Below, in pieces: positions 45,001 through 51,449 of a stretch of DNA of 64,000 bases (position 1 is its first letter; each line of letters starts with the position of its first letter). The notes below the pieces were generated by a model that saw only the letters and a list, made by a program, of their open reading frames with translations, was not told the DNA's origin and did no database searches. Source of the stretch: Bacteroidota bacterium (GTDB taxonomy: Bacteria > Bacteroidota > Bacteroidia > Cytophagales > Spirosomataceae); contig JAIUOF010000002.1 in the NCBI GenBank assembly GCA_020161355.1, positions 639,674-703,673 on the forward strand, written 5' to 3'. The position numbers and the translations under genes were made by a program.

Positions 45001-47753
45001 ACATTATAAGAACCAGCCTGCCATTTTTTAATTTCCTTAAAAACAACCCACCTTTCGGTTGAAACAAATCCATTAGGACCGGTCCAATAATATTCATCCC
45101 CCCCGTTTCCAACCAAAATCACTTCCTCATCAACTGCCCGCTGAAAATCAGGACTTGTACTGAAAGCCTCAGGGGAAAAGTCACAAGAAGTTTGTGGTTG
45201 AGTCCCTACCGTAATGGCTATTGTATAGGTAGTATTGCAAAGATTATTGGAATAGCCACTCACTGTCACCGTATAGGTACCTGCATCACTGGTGGTTATA
45301 TCAGGTATATCAAGAGTATTGGAATTAAGGTTAGAAAATGTCCTTGATGACTCAGGGACAGTCCAGGAATAAGTTGCTCCCGTTAATTTATTAATCTTTA
45401 GTTCTGCCTTGGATCCCCAGTCAAAATAATTATTTTCACCATTTGAACTTATCGCAACAGTATTACAATCACATTCAGCATTATATGTTGGTGTAAGAGG
45501 TGAGGAATTGGGGCCATCATTATTTTGATTATCACACTCAAACCTACATTTTGCAGTGTAAGCAATACCACTGGTTTTTACCTCTATTTCATTACCGGTT
45601 TTTCCATTTGACCACACAATTTGTCCACCACTGCAGCCTTCAGCTTCAATTATTACTGAATTTTCTCCACAAGCGGTATTTGCCCCTTTAAAGCTAATAA
45701 TTGGTGCGAAAATATTACTAATCCCTGATATTGCGATAGTATTGGAGGTAACATCTCCACATGTGACCTTGTAAGTACCTTGACCAGCACCTGAAACCGA
45801 AAAACTGTGGGCTTTGTCGGATGTTCCAAAACTAGTCCAGCCGGATGTCAATTTATAAAAAGTCGCAGTTTGATTGTCATAACATCCTGATGCAGTGAGG
45901 GTAGTGGTTGAGCCTGAACATAGCACTGAGGCGGCAGATGATAAAGAAATGGCCTGAACTGGGGTATATTTTGCAGTGGTAATAGGTGAGCTTTCACAGG
46001 AATTTTTGCAGACAACATAATAAGTCTTGTTAGGTTGGGCTTCTATCGGAGTCCCACTAAATCCATTTATTCCTCCTTGAATACTTACCCATTTTAAATC
46101 GTAAATACAATTAGAAACACTTCCTTCAATATAGACCTGACCATTAGGTTTAACTTTTTCTTGAAAAGAAACAATGGGTTGAGGAGGAGTGAAGTTGTTT
46201 ACAACAAATGAACTGGGTTGACTTATGCAACCATCCTTTACACAATAAGCATTATAGGTATTTTCACATAAATTGGTTCGAGTTGTAGAAGTTAATAGAG
46301 GATTTCCATCCCAAAATACAAAATTCCCTGCCTGACAAACAGCTGTTACGGAGGCAGGTTCATTTGCACTTGTGTAATTTAATACTGGGGAATTGGGATT
46401 GGGTTTTACAACTGTAGTTACAGTAATAGGTGAAATACCTCCGCAGGAAGCTCCAGAACACCTAACTGTGTAATTGGTTGTGGCTGTAATCGTATGACTC
46501 AATCTATTACTGGTTTCATTAAAACCTTCCCAAACATAATCGCCTGGACAACCTGAAACCTCAACAACAACATTACTACCATAGCATGCTGTACTAGAGG
46601 GAGCTTTAGTGAATTTTAGAACGAGAGGGTCAATTTTTAAATTATTAATCAGATTACATCTATCTTCGTTCGAAATTATTATATCGAAATGAAAATTGCT
46701 ATTTACCCTTCCTCCATCTACAATTGGAAAAGATGCATTCACGCATTTAAAATTACTATTCAATATCTCTATAGGAATATTAGATATTGTAAAATCTATA
46801 CTTTCATTATGAGCTAAATTCTTATTAATTGAAGTAGTAAAATTACCATTTTGACGATTTTCACTATAAGTATATCCTTGTCGACAATCACCACAAGCAT
46901 GATATACCAATTTATCAACTTGTTGCGAAGTATTGGATAAATTTACCAGCCTACCAGAATAATTTACATAATTACAATCAGCGGAAAACGTTGTTTTAGG
47001 GTTTTGTATTTGAAAACTTTCTCCATCTGCTGTTTCTGCCAAAGATTTATCATATTCACTCAATACTGGTTTATATATTTCAGTAAGGGGAGTAATGTTT
47101 CTAACACTATTTATTGAACTGGATTTCTTAAGTCTAATTAAAGTATCTACTATGGAAAAACAAAAATTACCACTATTAACAAACAAATCATTTTTATCAG
47201 CTCCTTTATGACTCCTTAAAAGAGTGAAGCAATCGTTATCTTCTTTGAATTCTAAAAATCCAGAAATTTTAATACTAATAACTTTACTATTTTTTTCAAC
47301 TTTCCCATCAATAAAATCATGATAATCACCACCTGTCCTCACAAAGCCTTTGGGTGTGATGAGTTTAAGTGTAAATTCATTTGAACCCTCAAACTGAAAC
47401 ATCAAAGAAGGGTCAATGGGAAGATATTCTGCGGTAATGGTAATTTCAAATTCTTCACCAACCGCTACAGTATCTTTATTCGAAGTTATTGTAAATTTTA
47501 CCGGATCAATCGAGCTAAATACAGGATTGTTTCCAAAATTTGCCAATGGGAATAACATTGGAGTTGGTCTCCAATCATTAGACTCTGTATCAAATCTATA
47601 AAATGACTTGCCAACAAGATTATCCGATTTAGTCTTGGGAAGGTTGATAAACTCTACTGAAGAAATTTTATCAAAATGGAAAGGTGATTTTTCTGCAAAA
47701 ACTATAGAACTAACAAGACTAAAGAAAATGAAGAAGTATAGATTTAACTTCAT
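39048..47753 (-). CDS. giant secreted polymorphic toxin with C-terminal nuclease-like tip
   Basis: The 2901-residue protein has a signal peptide (MKLNLYFFIFFSLVSSIVFA). Many Ig/PKD-like beta domains follow (ATYSWTVPESSRTF, GTYTVTVSGYSN), then a LamG-like domain (about 1260-1420), a ricin-like trefoil (about 1545-1690), a PA14 domain (about 1700-1870) and more Ig-like domains. A conserved module FTAGDYTVVITEITSGSPSG occurs near 2270, before a helical linker. The last 200 residues fit a PD-(D/E)xK nuclease: NCLDLVLTDN then IVIFAEIKGC. A putative immunity gene follows. Delivery route unknown. The PD-(D/E)xK assignment is from motif only. Confidence 0.72.
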   Translation of the reverse strand: MKLNLYFFIFFSLVSSIVFAEKSPFHFDKISSVEFINLPKTKSDNLVGKSFYRFDTESNDWRPTPMLFPLANFGNNPVFSSIDPVKFTITSNKDTVAVGEEFEITITAEYLPIDPSLMFQFEGSNEFTLKLITPKGFVRTGGDYHDFIDGKVEKNSKVISIKISGFLEFKEDNDCFTLLRSHKGADKNDLFVNSGNFCFSIVDTLIRLKKSSSINSVRNITPLTEIYKPVLSEYDKSLAETADGESFQIQNPKTTFSADCNYVNYSGRLVNLSNTSQQVDKLVYHACGDCRQGYTYSENRQNGNFTTSINKNLAHNESIDFTISNIPIEILNSNFKCVNASFPIVDGGRVNSNFHFDIIISNEDRCNLINNLKIDPLVLKFTKAPSSTACYGSNVVVEVSGCPGDYVWEGFNETSNRLSHTITATTNYTVRCSGASCGGISPITVTTVVKPNPNSPVLNYTSANEPASVTAVCQAGNFVFWDGNPLLTSTTRTNLCENTYNAYCVKDGCISQPSSFVVNNFTPPQPIVSFQEKVKPNGQVYIEGSVSNCIYDLKWVSIQGGINGFSGTPIEAQPNKTYYVVCKNSCESSPITTAKYTPVQAISLSSAASVLCSGSTTTLTASGCYDNQTATFYKLTSGWTSFGTSDKAHSFSVSGAGQGTYKVTCGDVTSNTIAISGISNIFAPIISFKGANTACGENSVIIEAEGCSGGQIVWSNGKTGNEIEVKTSGIAYTAKCRFECDNQNNDGPNSSPLTPTYNAECDCNTVAISSNGENNYFDWGSKAELKINKLTGATYSWTVPESSRTFSNLNSNTLDIPDITTSDAGTYTVTVSGYSNNLCNTTYTIAITVGTQPQTSCDFSPEAFSTSPDFQRAVDEEVILVGNGGDEYYWTGPNGFVSTERWVVFKEIKKWQAGSYNVTITKKTDGVVCATETLPVEVKIRDCNLVAEPLFYENNNYFSFDINSNIGLSQADIGWYKGGFKLSSSKSPFFLKTDINNRGTWTLKVVYKSCTVEKSFEVDYIAPPSYQGNLAEVSCKRIWGWVKDVNNAYKRNQYKAYLKIDNTFFDIYINPLGNGEVSYFSFENEQLAGFDDGLEHSVELYNQNYQRIGYETYRSFRCCNIALASSPEINCQTNQIQVSATNVSNSSVPLYFNIVKQLRDEDGNEVFDLTQGNNWVGPITGTTSHTFNFEGNANYRVSIREYENGCKVSTMIPVLCSNIENDQCNPPVITVFPSNTFREGEGIVPKLYATTYPFVMNEEKSGLILDGSSSVNTSDYSFLTSNFSIETTVMPDENSIISVGDINDNSRQRFVYYGWHNGDPNKAGVSLSVGSNGINLIEYGYSYKRVVLSYEGPVKGWTHIGVVYQNNKAKLFVNGKLVKASTQLPPVGINIVGPSNIGRGNNSGFKGAIFAYRLWATTLLDPVVSQLKNNFNPETSASPNVGFWMFNKAPNGTKIEDLSPNKRPLLLEGGSFILLPSNKVENPISPEIKWYLNGVQVGAGDVYTIPRDKVKSGNYVYTAKFQKPDGSYCESNTTVNIEPIIFGSLSGCYLVKSEVDSYPIQPVFDAPNGKYVLRNAYNSQSSERQIWRFEHLGNEVYRINSAFYTDMAMEHTGGYYLELKDKRTSSEGQKFKAEVQNAGSLIFSFLPQNDQSKTISTDFFSAYEYNVSVVPKSSAYNQYQNFKLIPTACPVPPSDCDNNNKLVFERWLEPSVINSDYTWFDALNVKQHIAQNPNHYTTTINSNSFQVDNNTLSGPLSTPKPANWTDDSRVVGKLSGYLCAPKNGDYTFFLKSYEWAELYLSTDEDPLNKQKIATNYQQAFNYTTSWDQRSLPVTLSKGRSYYIEMVFKDYAGGVNAEVAWFQPGQWCCENELQPIPLTHFSSVPRDVEQGFLTVSTNKTKVALNESVTLTANGCYLGKVSWKAGIEVLNGANGSSLPAITRVGPGIYQAICVGDPTVTQDWVTVTIDPIVDVVPIPSGQSYACINQTFPLTASVPNFWSYKWYVLKDEASKVFFAQNSAASNLFETAQYLFNIYTTQQINVTGPGSYFLQTISPGGWPSQIREFVVQNAIPENLSATNTSPVPLGNAVMLSVGQVVSATGYSWTGPNAFTSTSRTPSIAALTDQNLGTYTVSIAISGGCTFTATTAVTVSNCDIYLQGFDANGAETTELQRVSGQTSVFQPLKLQIKPFEGTSTFTAYNISWLFNGNVIAGAPNKYEYSIDKPGEYKAVLSLKVNPATTCETTININAKPCKTFQDQACGTPVNVTLPDVQAVGVSLATGDKFTAGDYTVVITEITSGSPSGYIGKGYVEMRLVAGILAKKIGVDFTNLVVNECYEMAGGSVITQYDPNWGNIVDVDATFKELKSLIDDLTNKIELFDGSEQSKQDICSGLNEVKGELEKDKELSDEQIQNGLYFLNQSISTFNSSCFSCESNPNSRKAGTTLLGECKLDQFKQEYSNFTSSVQSTKCNCIANKSDLPPISSVKNGTKKVIYCNEYNGTIAQRQCANVYYAYTGLSSSKLNNRNAANHIPSSPIDWLTEQDFIQQYNELFKAVGDITGTFVSPAKRTESYILESAAIVEQFFTQHGDTKFDPEFFKLAGKLKDKYVQSQNFKVSGTVNPIYLEYEILSLGTASLWKNIAIKFPTKAFRLAFEISSAKVIERKVKKEIATIVSGKIITKTPIPTNFNVKTVLKGEIIDGVEHQTALLVEGRAAQLGASTQFTSWSKVLKEAIPDITAVYNRTWSPNSVIRGKVAVSNEIKNALIEAAEIADNNLYGDRVEAIFTQLLKEKTGLEVVTDGKCGRNCLDLVLTDNIDNIDEATIVIFAEIKGCRANRIEWAFKGARGGYEMQKVWLESVKNQLGTSSKAGKLLERALLENIEVKYVGGFGDKSGNAYIVPLKID

Positions 47754-47795
47754 AAAAAATCAGGGATAATAGTAAATATTTTATTCTAGAGAACC

Positions 47796-47803
47796 CAAAT
47801 ATA
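47796..47803 (-). promoter_or_regulatory. candidate -7 element of the toxin gene
   Basis: The minus strand reads TATATTTG, an exact TAnnTTTG match, about 43 nt upstream of the toxin ATG. There is no clear -33 TTTG. Confidence 0.4.
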
Positions 47804-47903
47804 TTTATATACTTTAGAACATAAAAATAAAATTTATTCTTAAAAAGAATAATCTGGAATAAAAATTGATTTGAGAGATTTTTGTATCCGCTAAATAATT
47901 TTT

Positions 47904-48155
47904 ATGGAAACCACCGAAAAAAAAATATTAGAAAATCTAAAACAATTAAGATTAAAAACCGGAATTTGTCAGGAGTATATTGCTTTTAAACTTAAGGTAA
48001 GTCAGTCAACATATCATAAAATTGAATCCGGTAAAATAAAAATCAAACTGCTCCAATTTCTGCAAATTACAGAAGCTTTGGAAGTTGACCCGAAAGAAGT
48101 TTTTCCAGAGGATAGAATTTCAGAATTGAAGGAACAATTTACCACTTCGTCATAG
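47904..48155 (+). CDS. XRE-type helix-turn-helix regulator
   Basis: The 83-residue protein is a single Cro/CI-type helix-turn-helix: LKQLRLKTGICQEYIAFKLK, then VSQSTYHKIESGKIKIKLLQ and LQITEALEVDPKEVF. It reads towards the integrase gene and overlaps its stop by 17 bp on the opposite strand. It also diverges from the toxin gene, so it could control the toxin, the integrase or itself. The target is not shown by sequence. Confidence 0.8.
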   Translation: METTEKKILENLKQLRLKTGICQEYIAFKLKVSQSTYHKIESGKIKIKLLQFLQITEALEVDPKEVFPEDRISELKEQFTTSS

Positions 48156-49332
48156 CCTCCACTTTAGCTTTGTTATTGATTTTGATATATTTTTGAAATG
48201 ATGCCAAATCTTTATGGCCGGTAATGGATTGAATTACAGGGATTGGAATACCCTTTATAATAGAAAGTGTAATGAATGTTCTGCGACCAACATGTGATTT
48301 TAACAATTCATACTTTTTGACAAAATCTTCTTTTCTTTTTCCTGCTGGATAACTTATGAATGGAATATCTTCATCCAATCCCACTACCCTACCTACTTCT
48401 TTGAGGTATTCATTAAGTTTTTGTTGCGATATTTTCGGCAACTTATTGTCGTATTTCACAAGAATTGATCTGGAATATTTGTTAAGCGGAATTTGTAATT
48501 CATCTTCGGTTTTTTGGGTTACCAGGGTTATCATATCATCGTCAATGCTTGCAAATGCTAGTTTTTGAACATCTGATTCTCTCAGTCCAGTTGCACATGA
48601 AAAAACAAACAAGTCTCTTACTTTTTCCAATTTAGGCATTTCGGTCAGATCATATTTCCATAACAATTCCAATTCTTCTTCAGACAAAGCGATTTTAGAT
48701 GCTGTTTTTTCTTCCATCACTTTGATTCTCTTTATCATATTCAAATCGAAAATGTCAATGTCAGAGCAATACTTCAAAAATGACTTAAGGGTTTTCAGCC
48801 TTTTGTTTACTGTGCTGGTGGTATAGTTTTTATGCAGAAGCATCCATATTTTCAGTTTATCAAAGAATTTAAAATCCAAGGTGTCTAACTCAAAGTCTTT
48901 ACCTTTGGTAAATTCCATTAGTAAGTTGTGCATAGCCACGTAATTTTTATGAGTTGATGGTTTGGTTTCAACCATCTTGGATTCTTTGAATTGCCCATAC
49001 CAATACAAAAATTTCCTGGATTCGATTTTTTGAGGCTCCAATTTGCTTTGAATGGAATCAAAGGACAAGGGTTCTTTATTTACGGTGCTTTGGAAAATGA
49101 TTTCTTTAATTTCCTGATGTTTCTTTTCCACCAGCAAATTGATGGTTGAGTGATCATTGTTGCCGGGCATCTTTTTCACCTTTCCATTTTTCTCATCCCA
49201 GAATTCAAGATTGACTTTTTGCCCCGTTGGAAATAGTCTTACTTTCCTATCGATACAAACCTGAACATAGATCGCCAGGTCGCCTTTTCTGCTATCTCTA
49301 TCAGGTCTGATTTTTACTTTTGTAGTAGCCAT
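48139..49332 (-). CDS. int: tyrosine-type site-specific integrase of the island
   Basis: The 397-residue phage-type integrase has an N-terminal arm-binding domain (ATTKVKIRPDRDSRKGDLAI, KVRLFPTGQKV), a SAM-like core-binding domain (about 105-200) and the catalytic domain. The catalytic residues are Arg251 (ATGLRESD), His347 and Arg350 (SHVGRR), His373 (TGHKD) and Tyr382 (FQKYIKI). All are present, so it should be active. It lies about 150 bp from the attR core, with arm-type repeats in between, as expected of the enzyme that inserted the island at tRNA-Arg. Confidence 0.95.
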   Translation of the reverse strand: MATTKVKIRPDRDSRKGDLAIYVQVCIDRKVRLFPTGQKVNLEFWDEKNGKVKKMPGNNDHSTINLLVEKKHQEIKEIIFQSTVNKEPLSFDSIQSKLEPQKIESRKFLYWYGQFKESKMVETKPSTHKNYVAMHNLLMEFTKGKDFELDTLDFKFFDKLKIWMLLHKNYTTSTVNKRLKTLKSFLKYCSDIDIFDLNMIKRIKVMEEKTASKIALSEEELELLWKYDLTEMPKLEKVRDLFVFSCATGLRESDVQKLAFASIDDDMITLVTQKTEDELQIPLNKYSRSILVKYDNKLPKISQQKLNEYLKEVGRVVGLDEDIPFISYPAGKRKEDFVKKYELLKSHVGRRTFITLSIIKGIPIPVIQSITGHKDLASFQKYIKINNKAKVEAMTKW

Positions 49333-49353
49333 AAATTCTTTCGCAATTTGTTA

Positions 49354-49389
49354 AGTGTAAAAGCAAGTGTAAAAGCAGATGTAAAAGTA
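49354..49389 (+). repeat. right arm-type tandem repeats, three 12-bp units
   Basis: AGTGTAAAAGCA (49354-49365), AGTGTAAAAGCA (49366-49377) and GATGTAAAAGTA (49378-49389) lie head to tail between the integrase start and attR. The last junction is shared with the left end of the island (17 identical bp). These are likely integrase arm-binding sites, and they overlap the integrase promoter region, so they may also autoregulate it. Confidence 0.7.
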
Positions 49390-49484
49390 AAATATATAAA
49401 AATAGGATAAAAGCAATATTCGATATTTTTTAAATATCTGTTTTTTAGCTATTTATGTAAAATATGATAAAATAAAATTGTGCT

Positions 49485-49509
49485 GGTTCGATTCCCTCTG
49501 GGGCTACAA
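49485..49509 (+). other. attR: right attachment-site core of the genomic island
   Basis: This is a perfect 25-bp copy of 3621-3645, holding the last 22 nt of tRNA-Arg without the rest of the tRNA. The chromosome resumes here with the tRNA's presumed original terminator. Confidence 0.9.
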
Positions 49510-49539
49510 AAAAGACTGGCTGGGGTGCCAGTCTTTTTT
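49508..49539 (+). terminator. original tRNA-Arg terminator, now stranded at attR
   Basis: AAAAAAGACTGGC (49508-49520) pairs with GCCAGTCTTTTTT (49527-49539) around TGGGGT. In the reconstructed empty site it would follow the tRNA end by one or two bases. No intact gene now reads into it. Confidence 0.88.
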
Positions 49540-49668
49540 ATTTTTTCACTAATTAAGGGCAAACATCTATTTAGGAATACTAAAAACTTTTGAAAATTTA
49601 TTTCATCCTGAATTTTCTATTTTTAACTAACTTTTATCCTCTTTTCTTTATTAATTAAATAAAACTCA

Positions 49669-50448
49669 ATGCCAAAATACTCAATCTTTCTTTCAAGAAA
49701 GAGTTCAGATGCGAAAATGGCCAAAAATGTTTATGATTTTTTAACCATGAATGGCCTGCAGGTTTTTGACTCAGACATTTCCCTGGATGAACTAGGTACA
49801 TCGGAATATCAATCCACTATCGACCATGTAATTGATCATTGTGAACATATAATCGTCATTGGGAGCTCTGCCGAAAATATCAATAGTTCATGGGTAAAAA
49901 CTGAATGGGAAACATTTGAAAATGAGAGAAGGTCTGGGAGAAAAAATGGAAATATTCTGGTTGTAATCTCCAGGAAAGTTAAAATTGAATCTTTGCCATT
50001 GGCATTGAGGCAAAAGCAAGTATTTATTTATGAGGATAAGAAATTTGAACGCCTTCTCCCATACCTCGGAGAAGCTACGATAAAAAACTCCACCTCTGAG
50101 GCAATATCAAATAAGTCTATGCTATGGATTGGTATTGCAATACTTTTGGTTTTTATTAGCCTGGGAATATGGTATTTCAATCAAAAACCTCATATAATAG
50201 TTAATGGTAAGATCAATTCTGATTCTTTGCTCATGGTAACTGAAAAACAATTTCTTTTTGAAGGTCTGGACAAAGAAATTGCATTTGAAAACTTCAAAAA
50301 ACTAATTAAAGAAGACATTAAATACTTACCAAAAACCAGAGCAATTTTAGAAGAAAAAGCCAAAAAGACTCCCTTTTTAAAAGATAAATATCTGGACTAT
50401 AGTGAAAAACTTCTTATTTATGCCGACTCAGTACATCAAAAAAAGTAA
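49669..50448 (+). CDS. membrane-anchored TIR-domain protein
   Basis: The 259-residue protein has an N-terminal TIR domain (PKYSIFLSRKSSDAKMAKNV, VFDSDISLDELG, HIIVIGSSAENINSSWVKTE, residues 1-140). The Glu in WVKTEWETFENER lies where catalytic TIR domains place their NAD-cleaving Glu. One membrane helix (MLWIGIAILLVFISLGIWYF, about 149-168) follows, and then a periplasmic helical tail. TIR domains cleave NAD+ or act in assemblies; which applies is unknown. It begins a six-gene operon and overlaps the next gene by 29 bp. Confidence 0.85.
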   Translation: MPKYSIFLSRKSSDAKMAKNVYDFLTMNGLQVFDSDISLDELGTSEYQSTIDHVIDHCEHIIVIGSSAENINSSWVKTEWETFENERRSGRKNGNILVVISRKVKIESLPLALRQKQVFIYEDKKFERLLPYLGEATIKNSTSEAISNKSMLWIGIAILLVFISLGIWYFNQKPHIIVNGKINSDSLLMVTEKQFLFEGLDKEIAFENFKKLIKEDIKYLPKTRAILEEKAKKTPFLKDKYLDYSEKLLIYADSVHQKK

Positions 50449-51391
50449 TTGCTTTTTTATAATCTTTCTGACCTTTTTTTACCTAAACAGTTTTGCCCAA
50501 AAAGACAAAGATTTCCTTATCAGGAAGGAATGGGCTGACCTTTACTCCCAAAAAGGCTATTTCGTGCAAGCGATTCAAAATTACAATATTGCTTATTCAA
50601 TCGACCCATCATGCTCAGAATGCATCATTTCAATAAAAAATTTAAAGAGAAAACTTGAGGAAAAGAGAAAATCAAATTTATTATCTCGAAATACACAAAA
50701 TACTAAAGCCACTTTGAAAAAAAATATTGACTCTCAAAACACAAAAAAGAATATTGAAATAAAATACTCTCCTATTTTGCCAGAGATGTCTAAATTGAAA
50801 TATCCCTATACAAATGAAGACACCACATTGAACACTTATTGGATGGGTAAAACCGAAATCACACAAAAAGAATGGAAGGCATTCTTGCTCAAAACAGGCA
50901 GAGAATTTCCGAAAATATCTGAAAATCTGATAAATGACAATTTTCCTATTATTAATATTTCATGGCAGGATGCCAAGGATTATTGTCAATGGTTAAGCGA
51001 TATTACAGGAGATAGATATGATTTGCCAACAAAAGAAGAGTGGCTGATTGCAAGAGGAACAATAACTAACATAAAAAATGAGGCCTGGATTTTTGAAAAT
51101 TCACAGAAAAACCTGCATGAAAGTGGCAAAAAAACAAAAAACTCAAATGGCCTGTTTGATATTGAAGGTAATGTAGCCGAATGGGTAGATGATTGGTATG
51201 AAAAGGACTTTATTATGACCAATAACCTCAAAAAATATTTTGAAGAAAATGAGACCTTCAAAAACAGGGCTGTATGTGGTTGCTCATTCAAAGATGAATC
51301 ATATTTCTGTAAATCCCCTTTTATTCAATCTCTTGATGGAATGTTTACCAAAGAAAACATTGGCTTCAGGATTGTGAAAAGAAATTATTAA
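50420..51391 (+). CDS. secreted formylglycine-generating-enzyme-like (SUMF1) protein
   Basis: The 323-residue protein has a signal peptide (KKSNCFFIIFLTFFYLNSFA). A TPR-like pair of helices comes next (LYSQKGYFVQAIQNYNIAYS), then a SUMF1 fold: TYWMGKTEITQKEWKAFLLK, INISWQDAKDYCQWLSD, LPTKEEWLIARG, NGLFDIEGNVAEWVDDWY and a final NIGFRIVKR. This fold is often non-enzymatic; GldJ and GldK of the type IX secretion machine share it. I chose the ATG at 50420 so that the signal peptide starts properly. It is coupled to the TIR gene. Confidence 0.82.
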   Translation: MPTQYIKKSNCFFIIFLTFFYLNSFAQKDKDFLIRKEWADLYSQKGYFVQAIQNYNIAYSIDPSCSECIISIKNLKRKLEEKRKSNLLSRNTQNTKATLKKNIDSQNTKKNIEIKYSPILPEMSKLKYPYTNEDTTLNTYWMGKTEITQKEWKAFLLKTGREFPKISENLINDNFPIINISWQDAKDYCQWLSDITGDRYDLPTKEEWLIARGTITNIKNEAWIFENSQKNLHESGKKTKNSNGLFDIEGNVAEWVDDWYEKDFIMTNNLKKYFEENETFKNRAVCGCSFKDESYFCKSPFIQSLDGMFTKENIGFRIVKRNY

Positions 51392-51449
51392 AAATTTACT
51401 AACCTTTTTTTACTTTCTGGCATTAAGAAGGAAATAACCCTTTTTAATC

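Larger units (their letters stand above)
3646..49484. mobile_element. tRNA-Arg-integrated genomic island (about 45.9 kb)
   Basis: This segment is bounded by 25-bp perfect direct repeats derived from the tRNA-Arg 3' end and carries an integrase at its right edge. Integrase arm-type repeats are near both ends (3702-3720 and 49354-49389). Removing it would restore the tRNA immediately followed by the hairpin at 49508-49539. The cargo consists of an IS, an unknown four-gene operon, DRT1 plus type I RM, and a toxin-immunity locus. I see no relaxase, coupling protein or conjugation genes, so it is not a self-transmissible ICE in its present form. Confidence 0.85.
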
